DNA from: an uncultured Eubacteriales bacterium
GTDB lineage: Bacteria > Bacillota > Clostridia > Oscillospirales > CAG-272
Direction of reading: 5' to 3'
NCBI GenBank assembly: GCA_934474225.1
Contig: CAKSLU010000006.1
Span: 1-64,000, forward strand
Length of the DNA: 64,000 nt
Below the pieces are notes generated by a model. That model did no database searches. It was not told where the DNA came from and worked only from the letters and a program-made list of their open reading frames with translations. A program made the position numbers and the translations under genes. Positions 7,492-16,607 of the stretch are shown in pieces (within the stretch, counting starts at the first letter, position 1; the number at the start of each line of letters is the position of its first letter).

Positions 7492-7962
7492 ATGAACCTC
7501 AAACCGAAGACGCTTGCAGCGTCCGTCGCCCTGCCGCTCGCCGTCGGCGGGCTTGCCGCGCTGATTTCGGGCGGCGGCACCGAAACCTACGCCGCGCTGA
7601 ACCGCCCCACCCTGTCGCCGCCCGCGTGGCTCTTCCCCGTCGTGTGGACGGTTCTGTACATCCTGATGGGCGTCGCCGCCTATCTCGTCGCCGTCTCGGA
7701 CGCGGGTAAGGCCGAAAAACGGACGGCGCTTGCCTTCTACGGTGTGCAGCTCTTTTTCAACTTTCTCTGGCCGATTGCCTTCTTCAACTTTGACGCCTAT
7801 TGGTTTGCGTTTGTTTGGATTCTGCTTCTGTTTGCGCTCATCTTTGTCACGGCAGTGCTGTTTTACCGCATCACGCCCGCGGCGGGATGGCTGTTTTTGC
7901 CCTATCTCTTCTGGGTCGCCTTCGCGTCCTATCTGAACTTCGCCGTGGCAAGCCTCAACTGA
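7492..7962 (+). CDS. tspO: TspO/MBR family membrane protein
   Basis: 156 residues with five hydrophobic helices, the usual TspO size. Family marks are NRPTLSPPAWLFPVVWTVLY and LFFNFLWPIAFFNF. TspO binds porphyrins and other hydrophobic ligands in the membrane and is linked to tetrapyrrole and stress responses. The start is ATG 7492, because AGGAAAGG is nine bases upstream; the ATG at 7483 touches that ribosome site. Monocistronic, ended by a strong terminator. Confidence 0.9.
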   Translation: MNLKPKTLAASVALPLAVGGLAALISGGGTETYAALNRPTLSPPAWLFPVVWTVLYILMGVAAYLVAVSDAGKAEKRTALAFYGVQLFFNFLWPIAFFNFDAYWFAFVWILLLFALIFVTAVLFYRITPAAGWLFLPYLFWVAFASYLNFAVASLN

Positions 7963-7995
7963 AAAAGCGGCGCACCTATCGGTGCGCCGCTTTTT
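7962..7995. terminator. Bidirectional terminator between tspO and the SGNH protein
   Basis: 15-bp inverted repeat (AAAAAGCGGCGCACC arm) with TATC loop and A/T runs on both sides; it serves two convergent genes. Confidence 0.85.
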
Positions 7996-8001
7996 CAGTT
8001 T

Positions 8002-10758
8002 TTATTTTGCAATGGTGCGGAGCAGGCAAACGACATCCCGCAGCTCAAGCCCAGACAGCCCGTAATAGGCGTTCCCCTCGATGGCGTCTCCGGCGACGCA
8101 GGCACGCAGCGCAAAGAGCACGTCGCGCACGTTGGTGTTTCCGTCGCCGTCAAAGTCGCCGAGCGGGGTGTACGCAGGCGTCACGCCGTCGGCAAACGCC
8201 GTGCGAACGCTGCCCGTATTGCATGCGGGATCAAAGCCGTCCGCCCCGGCGGGGGCGAAGTCCAGCAGAATCCCGCCCGCGAGGTAGGCGTCCAGCTCGG
8301 CATCCACGCTGCCCGTGAGATAATTCTGCCCACAGAGGGCGCTGATCGTCGTGCGGCTGCCGACCGTAGCACCGCTGCCGATGCGGATGGTCAGCCTGCC
8401 GCTGTAGGTACCGTAAGGCGCGTTCGCCGCAAACATGCGGTTGCCGCCGTACAGCTGCGAAAAGCTGCCGCCGCGCAGCGTGATGCAGCAATCCTTGTCC
8501 GCGGATGCGCTCGCAACGGTATCGTAAAGCGTGTCGCTCGGCTTGGTCGCCGCGCGGTCGGCGTACAGATTGTAGCCGACCTTGAGATTCCATGTACCGC
8601 GCGTTTTCGCCGTCTCGGTGAAGGTCACGTCGTTGTAGCAGGCGAAGAAGTCGGACGCGCCGCCCGCATCCAGCGTGATATTGTCAAAGGTGACGGCGCT
8701 GCCCGCCTTGAAAAGGCCGCCCGTCAGCTTCAGCACGGCGCCCGTCCCCTCGCCGACAATGGTCAGCCCGTCCGTATAGAGCGGCGTGAACATCTTCATC
8801 GCCGAGGAGACCTCGCCGATGACATGCAGCGTACCGCCGCTGCCGAGGCGGGCAAGCGCGGCCGGGAGACTGCTGACGGGGTCTTCCTTGGTTCCCGCGC
8901 CGCGCACACGTCCCGCGGCGGAAATGTACACATCGGCCATTTCAAAGCCCGCGCGCGTGCAGACGCCGCCGAAGACAGCGTCATATATGTACTTTGCATA
9001 GACGACATAGCCCGCGTCCGACGGATGCAGGTTGTCTGCGGCGCAGAAGAAATTCTTCGTGCCGTTTTCGATGTCCGCCATCGCCTCCGGGAACAGCAGC
9101 GCGTACAGATCGACAAAGACAAACTTGTCCGCGTCCCCGGCCGCCAGCGTCTCGGCAATGTGCCGCTGTGTCTGGCGGATGACCGTGACGCCGCGCAGGG
9201 ATACCGCGTCGCTTGCAGACGCAGTGTGCATCGGCAGGGCGCTTGTGATAAACACCTTTTTCACGCTCGGCAGCGCGGCAAACTTCTCGATCAGCGCCGT
9301 ATAATCCTCGGTATAGGACAGCAGCGCGCCGTTTGTACCGCCCGCCGTGCGTGCATCGTTGATGCCGAGCGAGAAGATGATATAGTCCGGATCGGTATTT
9401 TGATACGCCATGTTGCAGGTGAACGTGTTCGGATAGCAGGTGTTGGCCGAGGCGAGCACACCGGTGGCGGGAACGCCGCAGTCGGTGATGACCGTCTCCC
9501 TGCCCGCCGCGTCCAGAAGCGCAAGCAGCTGTGCGGGGTAGGAGCGGGTCGCGGGCGCCGAGGAGCCGGTGCCCCAGGTGATGCTGTCGCCGATGCAGAG
9601 GATGCGCAGCGGCTCGTCCGCGGTCTGTGCCTTGCCGTTTATAAAGTCAAAGCGCTTGCAGACCGGCAGCTTGACGCCGCTCTCCGCCGTCAGACGCGCC
9701 GCCCGGTTCTCGCCCGCGCGCGCCTTGACCTGCGTGGCGTCCAGCACGGTGCCGTCGGCAAAAACGGCGCCCGCGCCGATGTGGACATCGAGATTGCCGC
9801 GAAGCAGGAAGGTGTACTCGGGCGTCACCTGCGCCGCCGCGATCTCATAGCCTGCAAAGCTGCCGCCGTCGATGGTCAGCGTGATGTCGCCCTCCGCCGT
9901 TTGCAGCGCCGCATCGGCGGTGAGCCGCGTGCTTGTGCGCACGGGTCGGTCGGCGATGGAATAGTACCGCCCCTGCAGATAGACGGGGCAGTCGAACACG
10001 CCGCCATGGATCGTCAGGCTGCCGCCTGCCGCCAGCACCGAATTGCCCGAGAGCGAGAACGCCTCATAGGAACGGTTGCTGCCCGCCGTGCCGTAGCTGC
10101 CCGTGCCGAAATGCCCGCCGTTGATCGTCACCGACACCGGCGCCGTCAGGCTGCCGAGCATGGTCTGCGACACATTGCGGAAGTTGCCGCCGCCGAAATA
10201 GGCGAAGTCGCCCTCGTTTACCGTCACGCTGTAGGAATGCGTCGAGATCAGATCCGCCTCCGGCGTGGAAAAGTCCGCCTCCGGCATCGTGCCGCCGAAG
10301 AAGCCGAGCTTGCCGCCGTCCTTCAGCGTGGTTTTGCAGTTTTCGGTAAAGGTGACATTGTTATAGCCGCCGAAAATATAGTAGGTGTACCTCGTAACGG
10401 AGATCGGCGTGTCGATCACGATGTCGTAGGGTGCGGGCGCGGGCAGAAATTGCAGCCGCATGGCGAGGATCAGCCTGCCGCCCGCCGAAGTGATCTCCAG
10501 TTTGCCCGACTGCGCCGGGATCTGCGTTTTCTTTTTGACGGTCGTATCCCCGCAGAGCACGATGCGCCCGCCCTTGCCGTCGAGCAGTGCAACCGCCGCA
10601 TCCAGGCTGCCGCACGGCGAGGACGCCGACGCGCCCGTGCCCGTGCCGCCGTCCGCGACATAGACCGTGCGCGCCTCGGCGGCAAATGCGGGCATGCAAA
10701 GGATGCAAAGAATCGCCGCCGCGGCAAGCAGGCGGAACATTCGCTTGACAATCTTCAT
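8002..10758 (-). CDS. Secreted SGNH hydrolase with beta-rich flanks and C-terminal half-dockerin
   Basis: 918 residues. Signal peptide (1-26, ends AFAAEA). A VYVADGG...PCGSLDAAV module begins at about 31. A repetitive beta-helix-like region (about 60-370) is followed by an SGNH/GDSL esterase domain with GDSIT (about 388), GIND (about 464) and D-x-x-H in DNLHPSDAGY (about 576). A second beta region (about 600-860) comes next, then FDGDGNTNVRDVLFALR, a calcium-binding dockerin repeat; the second repeat (GLSGLELRDVVCLLR) lacks the acidic ligands. It probably removes acetyl groups from polysaccharide outside the cell. Start ATG 10758: GGAGG eight bases upstream. Paralogue of the next gene. Confidence 0.85.
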   Translation of the reverse strand: MKIVKRMFRLLAAAAILCILCMPAFAAEARTVYVADGGTGTGASASSPCGSLDAAVALLDGKGGRIVLCGDTTVKKKTQIPAQSGKLEITSAGGRLILAMRLQFLPAPAPYDIVIDTPISVTRYTYYIFGGYNNVTFTENCKTTLKDGGKLGFFGGTMPEADFSTPEADLISTHSYSVTVNEGDFAYFGGGNFRNVSQTMLGSLTAPVSVTINGGHFGTGSYGTAGSNRSYEAFSLSGNSVLAAGGSLTIHGGVFDCPVYLQGRYYSIADRPVRTSTRLTADAALQTAEGDITLTIDGGSFAGYEIAAAQVTPEYTFLLRGNLDVHIGAGAVFADGTVLDATQVKARAGENRAARLTAESGVKLPVCKRFDFINGKAQTADEPLRILCIGDSITWGTGSSAPATRSYPAQLLALLDAAGRETVITDCGVPATGVLASANTCYPNTFTCNMAYQNTDPDYIIFSLGINDARTAGGTNGALLSYTEDYTALIEKFAALPSVKKVFITSALPMHTASASDAVSLRGVTVIRQTQRHIAETLAAGDADKFVFVDLYALLFPEAMADIENGTKNFFCAADNLHPSDAGYVVYAKYIYDAVFGGVCTRAGFEMADVYISAAGRVRGAGTKEDPVSSLPAALARLGSGGTLHVIGEVSSAMKMFTPLYTDGLTIVGEGTGAVLKLTGGLFKAGSAVTFDNITLDAGGASDFFACYNDVTFTETAKTRGTWNLKVGYNLYADRAATKPSDTLYDTVASASADKDCCITLRGGSFSQLYGGNRMFAANAPYGTYSGRLTIRIGSGATVGSRTTISALCGQNYLTGSVDAELDAYLAGGILLDFAPAGADGFDPACNTGSVRTAFADGVTPAYTPLGDFDGDGNTNVRDVLFALRACVAGDAIEGNAYYGLSGLELRDVVCLLRTIAK

Positions 10759-10793
10759 CGGGAAAACCTCCGTCGCATATGGATTCATCTTAA

Positions 10794-10822
10794 AGTATAA
10801 ATTGCCGCCGAACGGCTGTCAA
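10794..10822 (-). promoter_or_regulatory. Sigma-A promoter of the SGNH gene at 8002-10758
   Basis: Minus strand TTGACA (10817-10822), 17-base spacer, TATACT (10794-10799), about 35 bases before the start codon. Confidence 0.8.
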
Positions 10823-10869
10823 TGTGTTTTCCGCCATCGTCTTTGTATTTTTCAGCATTTCTGCCATGC

Positions 10870-10904
10870 AAACGAAAAAGAACCGCGCTGCGTGCGCGGT
10901 TCTT
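10870..10904 (-). terminator. Terminator after the second SGNH gene
   Basis: AAGAACCGCGC/GCGCGGTTCTT inverted repeat with a T-run on the minus strand (A-rich 10870-10878 on plus). Confidence 0.7.
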
Positions 10905-10919
10905 CTCTTGCATGTTAAT

Positions 10920-13703
10920 TCAGTTCTGTGCCGTGCGGTTTAGCATCCAGATGACATCGGCGAGAGAGACCTCCGCCGTGTGGAAGTAATACGGCTGCTG
11001 TGCATCGTCAAGCCCGCTGTTGACCGCAGCGTACAGCAGCAGGAGCGCGTCGCGCACGGTGACGGTTCCGTCGCCGTCGAGGTCGCCCATGCGGACGGTC
11101 TTCGCCGCGGTCGTCAGCCGCACGCTGCCGGTATTCTTCGACGGCGTGTAGGGGACGATGTCCGAGCGCGCGCCGATGTAGGCAAAGTCGGCAAGCGCCA
11201 GCGCCGAATCCCAGCCGTCCACCGTGGCGTCAATGCTGCCGGTGAGGTAGTTCATGCCCGAAACGGCGGCGTACAGCGTCGCCTGTGTGGCGGCGGCGGT
11301 CATGCCGGTGATCTTTGCAGCGCCGCCGACCGTCACGGTCATATGCCCGCCGTAGGTACCGATGGGCGCATGGTTGGAAATGCGGCGGTCGCCGCAGAAG
11401 AAGCGGGTCCAGGTGCCCGTGAGGACGCGGACCGTGCAGTCGCGGTCGCTCGACACGCTCTCGGCGCTGTCAAACTTCATGTTGGTCTTCACATCAATTT
11501 TCGAGCGGTCGCTCTGCACGATGTTGCCGAGGATGAGATCCCACTTGCCCGTGAGCGTCACGCTCTCGTCGATGTCGAGGTCGAAATACCGGCAGACCAG
11601 CGCCGTGCTCGCGCCGCGCCCGGTGACGGTGAGGTTCTTGAACACCGTCGGGCAGCCGAGACGGACATTCTCCGCCTTGGAAATGTTGAGTACGGCGTCT
11701 GCACCCTCGCCGACAATGGTGAGGCGCTGCATGTAGGTCGGCAGCGAAACGCTGTCGCCGTCAAAGGTCAGTGTGCCGACGATGTGCAGCGTGACATCGG
11801 CATTGACGGCAAGGCGGTCAATGGCGTTCGGCAGATAGGAGATGGGATCTTCCTTGGTGCCCGCGCCGAACGGCGTGCCGCTGTCCGATGCGTAGACATC
11901 GGTGAGGCGGAAGCCCTTGACTTCGGTCACACCATTAAAAATGGCGTCATAGACCTTCTCTGCCATGTAGATATAGCCGTTCACCGTGGGGTGAATGTTG
12001 TCCTTCGAGATGAATGTGCCCGCCTTTGTGCCTTCATAGGTGAGCGCATAGAGGTCGATGAAGGTGTATTTGCCGGGGTCGGCTGCATTCAGCGTGTCGG
12101 TGATTTTCTTCTGCGTGGGACGGATGATGGACGAGGTGCGCAGCGTTGCCACATCCGGCTTCATGCGGTGCACCGCGTTGGTGATGAACACCTTTGAGGT
12201 CTCGGGGTTGTCGCCGATCGCCTTGATGAAGGCGGTGTAGAGGTCGACATACCACTTCTCCGAGCCGTTGGAATACCCGGTGGCGTCGGCGTCGTTGGTA
12301 CCGAGCGCGAAGACATACCAGTCCGCGCCGGTTTCGGTGCGGGTCAGGCGGTCGGCAAGCGAGTCGGGATAGTACACGCGCGCCGCCTTGCCCAGCGTCA
12401 TGCCGCCCGAGGAAAGCCCGTAGTTGGCAATGAGCGTGTCCTTGCCCTCGCTCATGAGGCGCGCCGCGATGCGCGCGGGATAGGACTGCGTGGCAAAGGA
12501 GCCGCCGTAGCCCTCGGTGATGCTGTCGCCGATGGTGACGATGCGCAGCGGCTCGGTGTAGCTCTGTGCCGCGCCGTTCACTTCGTCAAAGCGACGCACG
12601 GTAACACCGCTCTGCGCTGCGGGCATGGTCAGCGTCGCCTTGGTGCTGCCGCCCGCATAGGGCTTGACCGCCGTGGCGTCGAGAACGGTGCCTGCCTTGA
12701 AGGTGGGCGTGCCCGTGATGGTCACATCAAAGTTGCCGCGCACAACCTGCGCATGGCTGACCTGCTGCTGATATGCCGAAATCATGCCGCCGTCAAAGCT
12801 GCCGCCGGAAATGTTGATTTTCAGGTCGCCGTCGATGGAATAATACTTTTTGTCGGATGCGGTCAGCGTCGAATCGCGCGATGCGCGCACCGCGACAAGC
12901 CCGACGCGCCCCTGCATGAAGACCGGCACATGGAAGGTGCCACCCGAGATGTGCAGCGTGGCGTCGTCGGCAAGAATCATCTGCCCCGACACCGAGAAGC
13001 CGTTGTACTGCTGGTTGTTGGACTCGACATCGTAGGTGCCCGTCGCGCCGAAGGTGCCGCCCTCAATCGTGATGGTCAGCGGCGCGGCGATTGCGCCGAC
13101 GAGGCAGTGCCCATCCGGGCGAAGGTTGCCGCCGCTGAAGCGGTCAAAGGTACCGTTTTTCACCGTGATGGCATAGGGCAGCTCGGTGATGTAATCCGCG
13201 TTGACGCCGCCCTTCGACGCCTCGGCGGTATAGACGCCGCCGTAGAACCAGAAGCCCGAGCCGGTCGCCGCCTTCGTCACCGTGAACTTCTCGGTGAAGG
13301 TGATGCTGTTGAAGCTGCCGAAAACCGCCACCGGCGAGGATGCTGCGGCGTAAATCGGCAAATCGAAGGTGATCACATTATCGTTTGTGTTTTTGGCAAA
13401 GGTGATGCGCTGTTTCTGCACGAGACGCGCGCCGCCCTCTGCCGTAAAGGTCAAATCGCCGCTCTGTTCGGGCAGCGTGGTCTGCGCCGACACCGTCACA
13501 TCGCCGACAAAGACGACGGTGCCGCCCGCACCGTTCAGCGCATCGACCGCTGCCGTAAGGCTGCCGCAGGGCGTCGATGCCGACATGCCGTCTCCCATGC
13601 CGCCGTCGGCAACATAGACGCGTGTCTCCGCCGCGCCCGCCGAAAGCATCAGACCGCATGCCGCAAGCAGCAGCGTGCACAGCCAAAGCAGATGTTTTTT
13701 CAT
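10920..13703 (-). CDS. Secreted SGNH hydrolase, paralogue, with C-terminal half-dockerin
   Basis: 927 residues, same layout as the preceding paralogue: signal peptide (1-25), VYVADGG...TPCGSLTAAV module, beta-helix-like region, SGNH domain with GDSITEGYG (about 391), GTND (about 468) and DNIHP (about 569), second beta region, and a C-terminal dockerin-like part with one canonical calcium loop (GDLDGDGTVTVRDALLLL, about 870) and one degenerate repeat (HTAEVSLADVIWMLN). The start is ATG 13703 with GGAGG six bases upstream; the frame runs open much further upstream but only through the coaE region on the opposite strand. Probable extracellular carbohydrate esterase; substrate unknown. Confidence 0.85.
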   Translation of the reverse strand: MKKHLLWLCTLLLAACGLMLSAGAAETRVYVADGGMGDGMSASTPCGSLTAAVDALNGAGGTVVFVGDVTVSAQTTLPEQSGDLTFTAEGGARLVQKQRITFAKNTNDNVITFDLPIYAAASSPVAVFGSFNSITFTEKFTVTKAATGSGFWFYGGVYTAEASKGGVNADYITELPYAITVKNGTFDRFSGGNLRPDGHCLVGAIAAPLTITIEGGTFGATGTYDVESNNQQYNGFSVSGQMILADDATLHISGGTFHVPVFMQGRVGLVAVRASRDSTLTASDKKYYSIDGDLKINISGGSFDGGMISAYQQQVSHAQVVRGNFDVTITGTPTFKAGTVLDATAVKPYAGGSTKATLTMPAAQSGVTVRRFDEVNGAAQSYTEPLRIVTIGDSITEGYGGSFATQSYPARIAARLMSEGKDTLIANYGLSSGGMTLGKAARVYYPDSLADRLTRTETGADWYVFALGTNDADATGYSNGSEKWYVDLYTAFIKAIGDNPETSKVFITNAVHRMKPDVATLRTSSIIRPTQKKITDTLNAADPGKYTFIDLYALTYEGTKAGTFISKDNIHPTVNGYIYMAEKVYDAIFNGVTEVKGFRLTDVYASDSGTPFGAGTKEDPISYLPNAIDRLAVNADVTLHIVGTLTFDGDSVSLPTYMQRLTIVGEGADAVLNISKAENVRLGCPTVFKNLTVTGRGASTALVCRYFDLDIDESVTLTGKWDLILGNIVQSDRSKIDVKTNMKFDSAESVSSDRDCTVRVLTGTWTRFFCGDRRISNHAPIGTYGGHMTVTVGGAAKITGMTAAATQATLYAAVSGMNYLTGSIDATVDGWDSALALADFAYIGARSDIVPYTPSKNTGSVRLTTAAKTVRMGDLDGDGTVTVRDALLLLYAAVNSGLDDAQQPYYFHTAEVSLADVIWMLNRTAQN

Positions 13704-13752
13704 TCTGAACCTCCGTGATTTTGCATAGCTATATGCATAGTTTTCTAATTCA

Positions 13753-13781
13753 ATTTTAGCAATTCGGCATAAGACTGTCAA
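13753..13781 (-). promoter_or_regulatory. Sigma-A promoter of the second SGNH gene
   Basis: Minus strand TTGACA (13776-13781), 17 bases, TAAAAT (13753-13758). The SGNH twins therefore have separate promoters of the same design. Confidence 0.75.
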
Positions 13782-13810
13782 TATAAATTTGCGTGAAAGT
13801 CTTGCTCCTT

Positions 13811-13835
13811 TGTTTGTCTGTTTGTTTGTCTGTTT
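13811..13835. repeat. Short TTTG/TCTG simple repeat
   Basis: About 25 bases of TGTTTGTCTG units between two divergent promoters, possibly slippage-prone. No function seen. Confidence 0.5.
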
Positions 13836-13919
13836 TGCCGCCTTGTGCGGGTGCGATGCCGATATGCGCCGCCCGCATGCATTTCCGCGTGCGCGGCGCG
13901 GATTTTTCTCTTTGCGGAC

Positions 13920-13948
13920 TTGCAAAGCGGGGGAAGATATTGTATAAT
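13920..13948 (+). promoter_or_regulatory. Sigma-A promoter of coaE
   Basis: TTGCAA (13920-13925), 17 bases, TATAAT (13943-13948), 34 bases before the coaE start. Confidence 0.75.
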
Positions 13949-13982
13949 AAATCTGTATGAAATCCAACCGCGGAGGCAAACT

Positions 13983-14588
13983 ATGAAAATTGTCGGCATC
14001 ACCGGTCCGAGCGGCAGCGGAAAAAGCATGCTTGCCGCGGCGCTTGCGGCGCGCGGCTATCTGCACGCCGATGCCGACGCCCTCTATCACGACCTGCTCC
14101 GCACAAGCGCGCCGATGCGCGCAGAACTTGTCGCCGCCTTCGGCGACGACATCCTCGCAGACGGGCAGATCGACCGCCGCGCCCTTGCCGCCAAAGTCTT
14201 CGGGGGGAAAAGCAAAAAGCCGCTCCTGCGGCTCAACAAAATCACGCACAAATATGTCTGCCGCGCATGCGTCAAGGAGATTCGCGCCGCTGCGGACGCA
14301 GGCGCCAAGGGCATCCTGCTCGACGCGCCGCTCCTGATCGAGGCGCGGCTCGACCGCCTGTGCGACCTTGTCGTCTGCGTCACGGCGCCTATTGACATGC
14401 GCGCCCGCCGCATCGCCGCGCGGGACGGCATTTCGGCGCGCGACGCGCTCCTGCGCATCCATGCGCAGCCGAACGACGCTTTCTACCGCAAAAAATGCGG
14501 CTATGTGCTCTGCAACGACGGCGACGCGGCGAAAATCGACGCCGCCGCGCGCGAAATTGATTTTCTGCTCTCGGAGGAACACGCTTGA
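13983..14588 (+). CDS. coaE: Dephospho-CoA kinase
   Basis: 201 residues. It phosphorylates the 3'-OH of dephospho-CoA with ATP, the last step of coenzyme A synthesis, in the cytoplasm. P-loop GPSGSGKS at residues about 8-15, DADALYHDLL as the substrate-binding DAD motif, and the lid region with RRIAARDGIS. Start ATG 13983: GGAGG six bases upstream; an upstream in-frame GTG lacks a ribosome site and falls before the promoter. The stop overlaps the TTG start of the lytic transglycosylase. Confidence 0.9.
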   Translation: MKIVGITGPSGSGKSMLAAALAARGYLHADADALYHDLLRTSAPMRAELVAAFGDDILADGQIDRRALAAKVFGGKSKKPLLRLNKITHKYVCRACVKEIRAAADAGAKGILLDAPLLIEARLDRLCDLVVCVTAPIDMRARRIAARDGISARDALLRIHAQPNDAFYRKKCGYVLCNDGDAAKIDAAAREIDFLLSEEHA

Positions 14589-15157
14589 ACAAACTCATCA
14601 AATCCCTCACGGTGATTTTTGTGATTGCCGCGCTGTCGATTCTCTGCGGTCTTGCCGCCGCGCACTTTGCAGACAAACTCGACCGCGCGCGCTACCCGCA
14701 GAAATACACCGACATCGTGGAAAAATACGCCGACGTCTACAAAGTGCCGCGCGACATCTGCTATGCGGTCATCCGCACCGAGAGCGGCTTTGACCCCACC
14801 GCCGTCTCGTCGGCGGGCGCAGTCGGTCTCATGCAGATGATGCCCGCCACCTTTGCCGACCTCACGGCGCGCACCGGCGACAACTACGAGACCGGCATGC
14901 TCTACGACCCCGACACCAGCATCCGCTACGGCGTCTATTACCTCTCGATGCTCTACGACCGCTACGGCGTGTGGGACACGGCGTTTGCCGCCTACAACTG
15001 CGGCATGGGGCGCGTGGACGGCTGGATTGCCGAAGGCAAGGTCGACGAGAGCGGAAAGCTCACAAGCATCCCGCTTGAGGAGACCCGAAACTATGTTGAG
15101 CGCGTCAACCGCGCCATTGAAAAATACGAAAAGCTCTACAACAACGAATCCAAATAA
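14585..15157 (+). CDS. Membrane-anchored lytic transglycosylase (SLT domain)
   Basis: 190 residues. One N-terminal membrane helix (about 7-26), then a soluble-lytic-transglycosylase domain with the catalytic Glu66 in RTESGFDP, GAVGLMQMMPAT and AAYNCGMGRV. It cleaves the MurNAc-GlcNAc bond of peptidoglycan at the outer face of the membrane. The TTG start at 14585 overlaps the coaE TGA (TTGA) and is preceded by GGAGG at seven bases, so the two genes are translationally coupled. Confidence 0.88.
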   Translation: MNKLIKSLTVIFVIAALSILCGLAAAHFADKLDRARYPQKYTDIVEKYADVYKVPRDICYAVIRTESGFDPTAVSSAGAVGLMQMMPATFADLTARTGDNYETGMLYDPDTSIRYGVYYLSMLYDRYGVWDTAFAAYNCGMGRVDGWIAEGKVDESGKLTSIPLEETRNYVERVNRAIEKYEKLYNNESK

Positions 15158-15186
15158 AATTCTTATAAATCAAAGGAGATTTCAAA

Positions 15187-16548
15187 ATGGAAGAACTCGT
15201 TTACAAGAAGAAAAGCTCCTATGAGCTTGCCCCCGAGAAGACGGAGGCGGCCTTTGCATTTGCCAAAGACTATATGCGCTTCCTCGACAGCTCGAAGACC
15301 GAGCGCGAGGCGGTGGAGACCGCCGTTGCCGCCGCGGAGGCGGCCGGCTTTACGCCCTACAAGCTGGGCGACGCGGTCAAGGTCGGCGACTGCCGCTACC
15401 TTAACAACCGCGGCAAGTCGGTGATCCTTTTCCGCGTGGGCAGCGAATCGCTGAACTGCGGCGTCCGCATCACGGCGGCGCACATCGACTCCCCCCGCAT
15501 GGATCTGAAGCAGCAGCCGCTCTATGAAGCGGACGGCATGGCGTTCTTCAAGACGCATTACTACGGCGGTCTGCGCAAGTACCAGTGGACGGCGATGCCG
15601 CTTGCCCTGCACGGCGTTGTCGTGCGCGCGGACGGCGAAGTTGTGCGCGTCCGCATCGGTGAAGATATGGGCGACCCCGTCTTCTATATCAACGATCTGC
15701 TGCCGCACCTTGCCGCCGCACAGTCGAAGGAGCCGCTTGCCACCGCCATCAAAGGCGAGGACCTCAATCTGCTCTGCGGTTCCGCACCGCTTGCGGGCGA
15801 GGACGACGACGCCATCAAGAAGCATGTGCTGAAGCTGCTCCATGAAAAGTACGGCATCATCGAGGCCGACTTCGTCAGCGCAGAGCTGGAGGTCGTTCCC
15901 GCGACCGGCGCGCGCGACATCGGCTTTGACCGTGCGCTCATCGGTTCCTACGGTCACGACGACCGCGTGTGCGCATATCCCGCGCTGCGCGCCATCCTCG
16001 ACACCGACGACACGACGCACACGCAGATCTGCGTGCTGGCGGACAAGGAAGAAATCGGCTCGATGGGCGTCAGCGGTATGCAGAGCGCCGTCTTCTGCGA
16101 CCTTATCGACGAGCTTGCAGCCGCCCTCGGCGCAAACCCGCGCGTGTGCAGAAGCGCCTCCACCTGCCTCTCGGCAGATGTCACCGCGGCATACGACCCG
16201 AATTTTGCCTCCGTCTTTGAAAAGCGCAACAGTGCAATCATCGGGGACGGCGTCGCCATGTGCAAGTACACCGGCGCGCGCGGCAAGAGCGGCTCGTCCG
16301 ACGCATCGGCAGAGCTGGTCGGCAAAGTCCGTGCCATCCTCGACGGCGCAGGCGTCGTCTGGCAGACTGCCGAGCTTGGCAAGGTTGACGAGGGCGGCGG
16401 CGGAACGGTCGCGATGTTCATCGCCAACCGCAACATCGACACGCTGGACATCGGCGTGCCGGTCATCTCGATGCACGCCCCCTTTGAGGTCGTCTCCAAG
16501 GTCGACGTCTACAGTGCATACGAGGCGTTCAAGGCGTTCACAAAGTAA
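15187..16548 (+). CDS. M18-family metalloaminopeptidase
   Basis: 453 residues, normal for the family. Metal ligands are visible in TAAHIDSPR (His), EEIGSMGVSG (Glu pair), SADVTAAYDPNF (Asp) and ISMHAPFE (His). A cytosolic dizinc aminopeptidase that removes N-terminal residues from peptides. AAAGGAG eight bases before the ATG. The gap from the transglycosylase is 29 bases with no clear terminator, so it may be in the same transcript. Confidence 0.9.
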   Translation: MEELVYKKKSSYELAPEKTEAAFAFAKDYMRFLDSSKTEREAVETAVAAAEAAGFTPYKLGDAVKVGDCRYLNNRGKSVILFRVGSESLNCGVRITAAHIDSPRMDLKQQPLYEADGMAFFKTHYYGGLRKYQWTAMPLALHGVVVRADGEVVRVRIGEDMGDPVFYINDLLPHLAAAQSKEPLATAIKGEDLNLLCGSAPLAGEDDDAIKKHVLKLLHEKYGIIEADFVSAELEVVPATGARDIGFDRALIGSYGHDDRVCAYPALRAILDTDDTTHTQICVLADKEEIGSMGVSGMQSAVFCDLIDELAAALGANPRVCRSASTCLSADVTAAYDPNFASVFEKRNSAIIGDGVAMCKYTGARGKSGSSDASAELVGKVRAILDGAGVVWQTAELGKVDEGGGGTVAMFIANRNIDTLDIGVPVISMHAPFEVVSKVDVYSAYEAFKAFTK

Positions 16549-16556
16549 AATACCAA

Positions 16557-16588
16557 GCCGAAAGTCCGCCTGCGGGCGGCTTTTCGGC
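16557..16588 (+). terminator. Weak hairpin between M18 peptidase and prfA
   Basis: GCCGAAA...CCGCC/GGCGG...TTTCGGC stem with small mismatches and only a short T-rich tail. Probably partial termination. Confidence 0.5.
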
Positions 16589-16607
16589 GTTTAACGGAGT
16601 TTCACAC

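Noticed and set aside
8824..10800. Plus-strand open frame of 658 codons
   Set aside because: Shadow of the SGNH gene at 8002-10758, Arg/Ala-rich, no ribosome site or motif.
13811..13835. Phase-variable promoter repeat
   Set aside because: The TTTG/TCTG run is outside the spacers of both promoters, so length change would not alter promoter geometry.
13704..14582. N-terminal extension of the second SGNH gene through the coaE region
   Set aside because: The signal peptide and GGAGG fix the start at 13703; the extension is antisense to coaE and passes two promoters.
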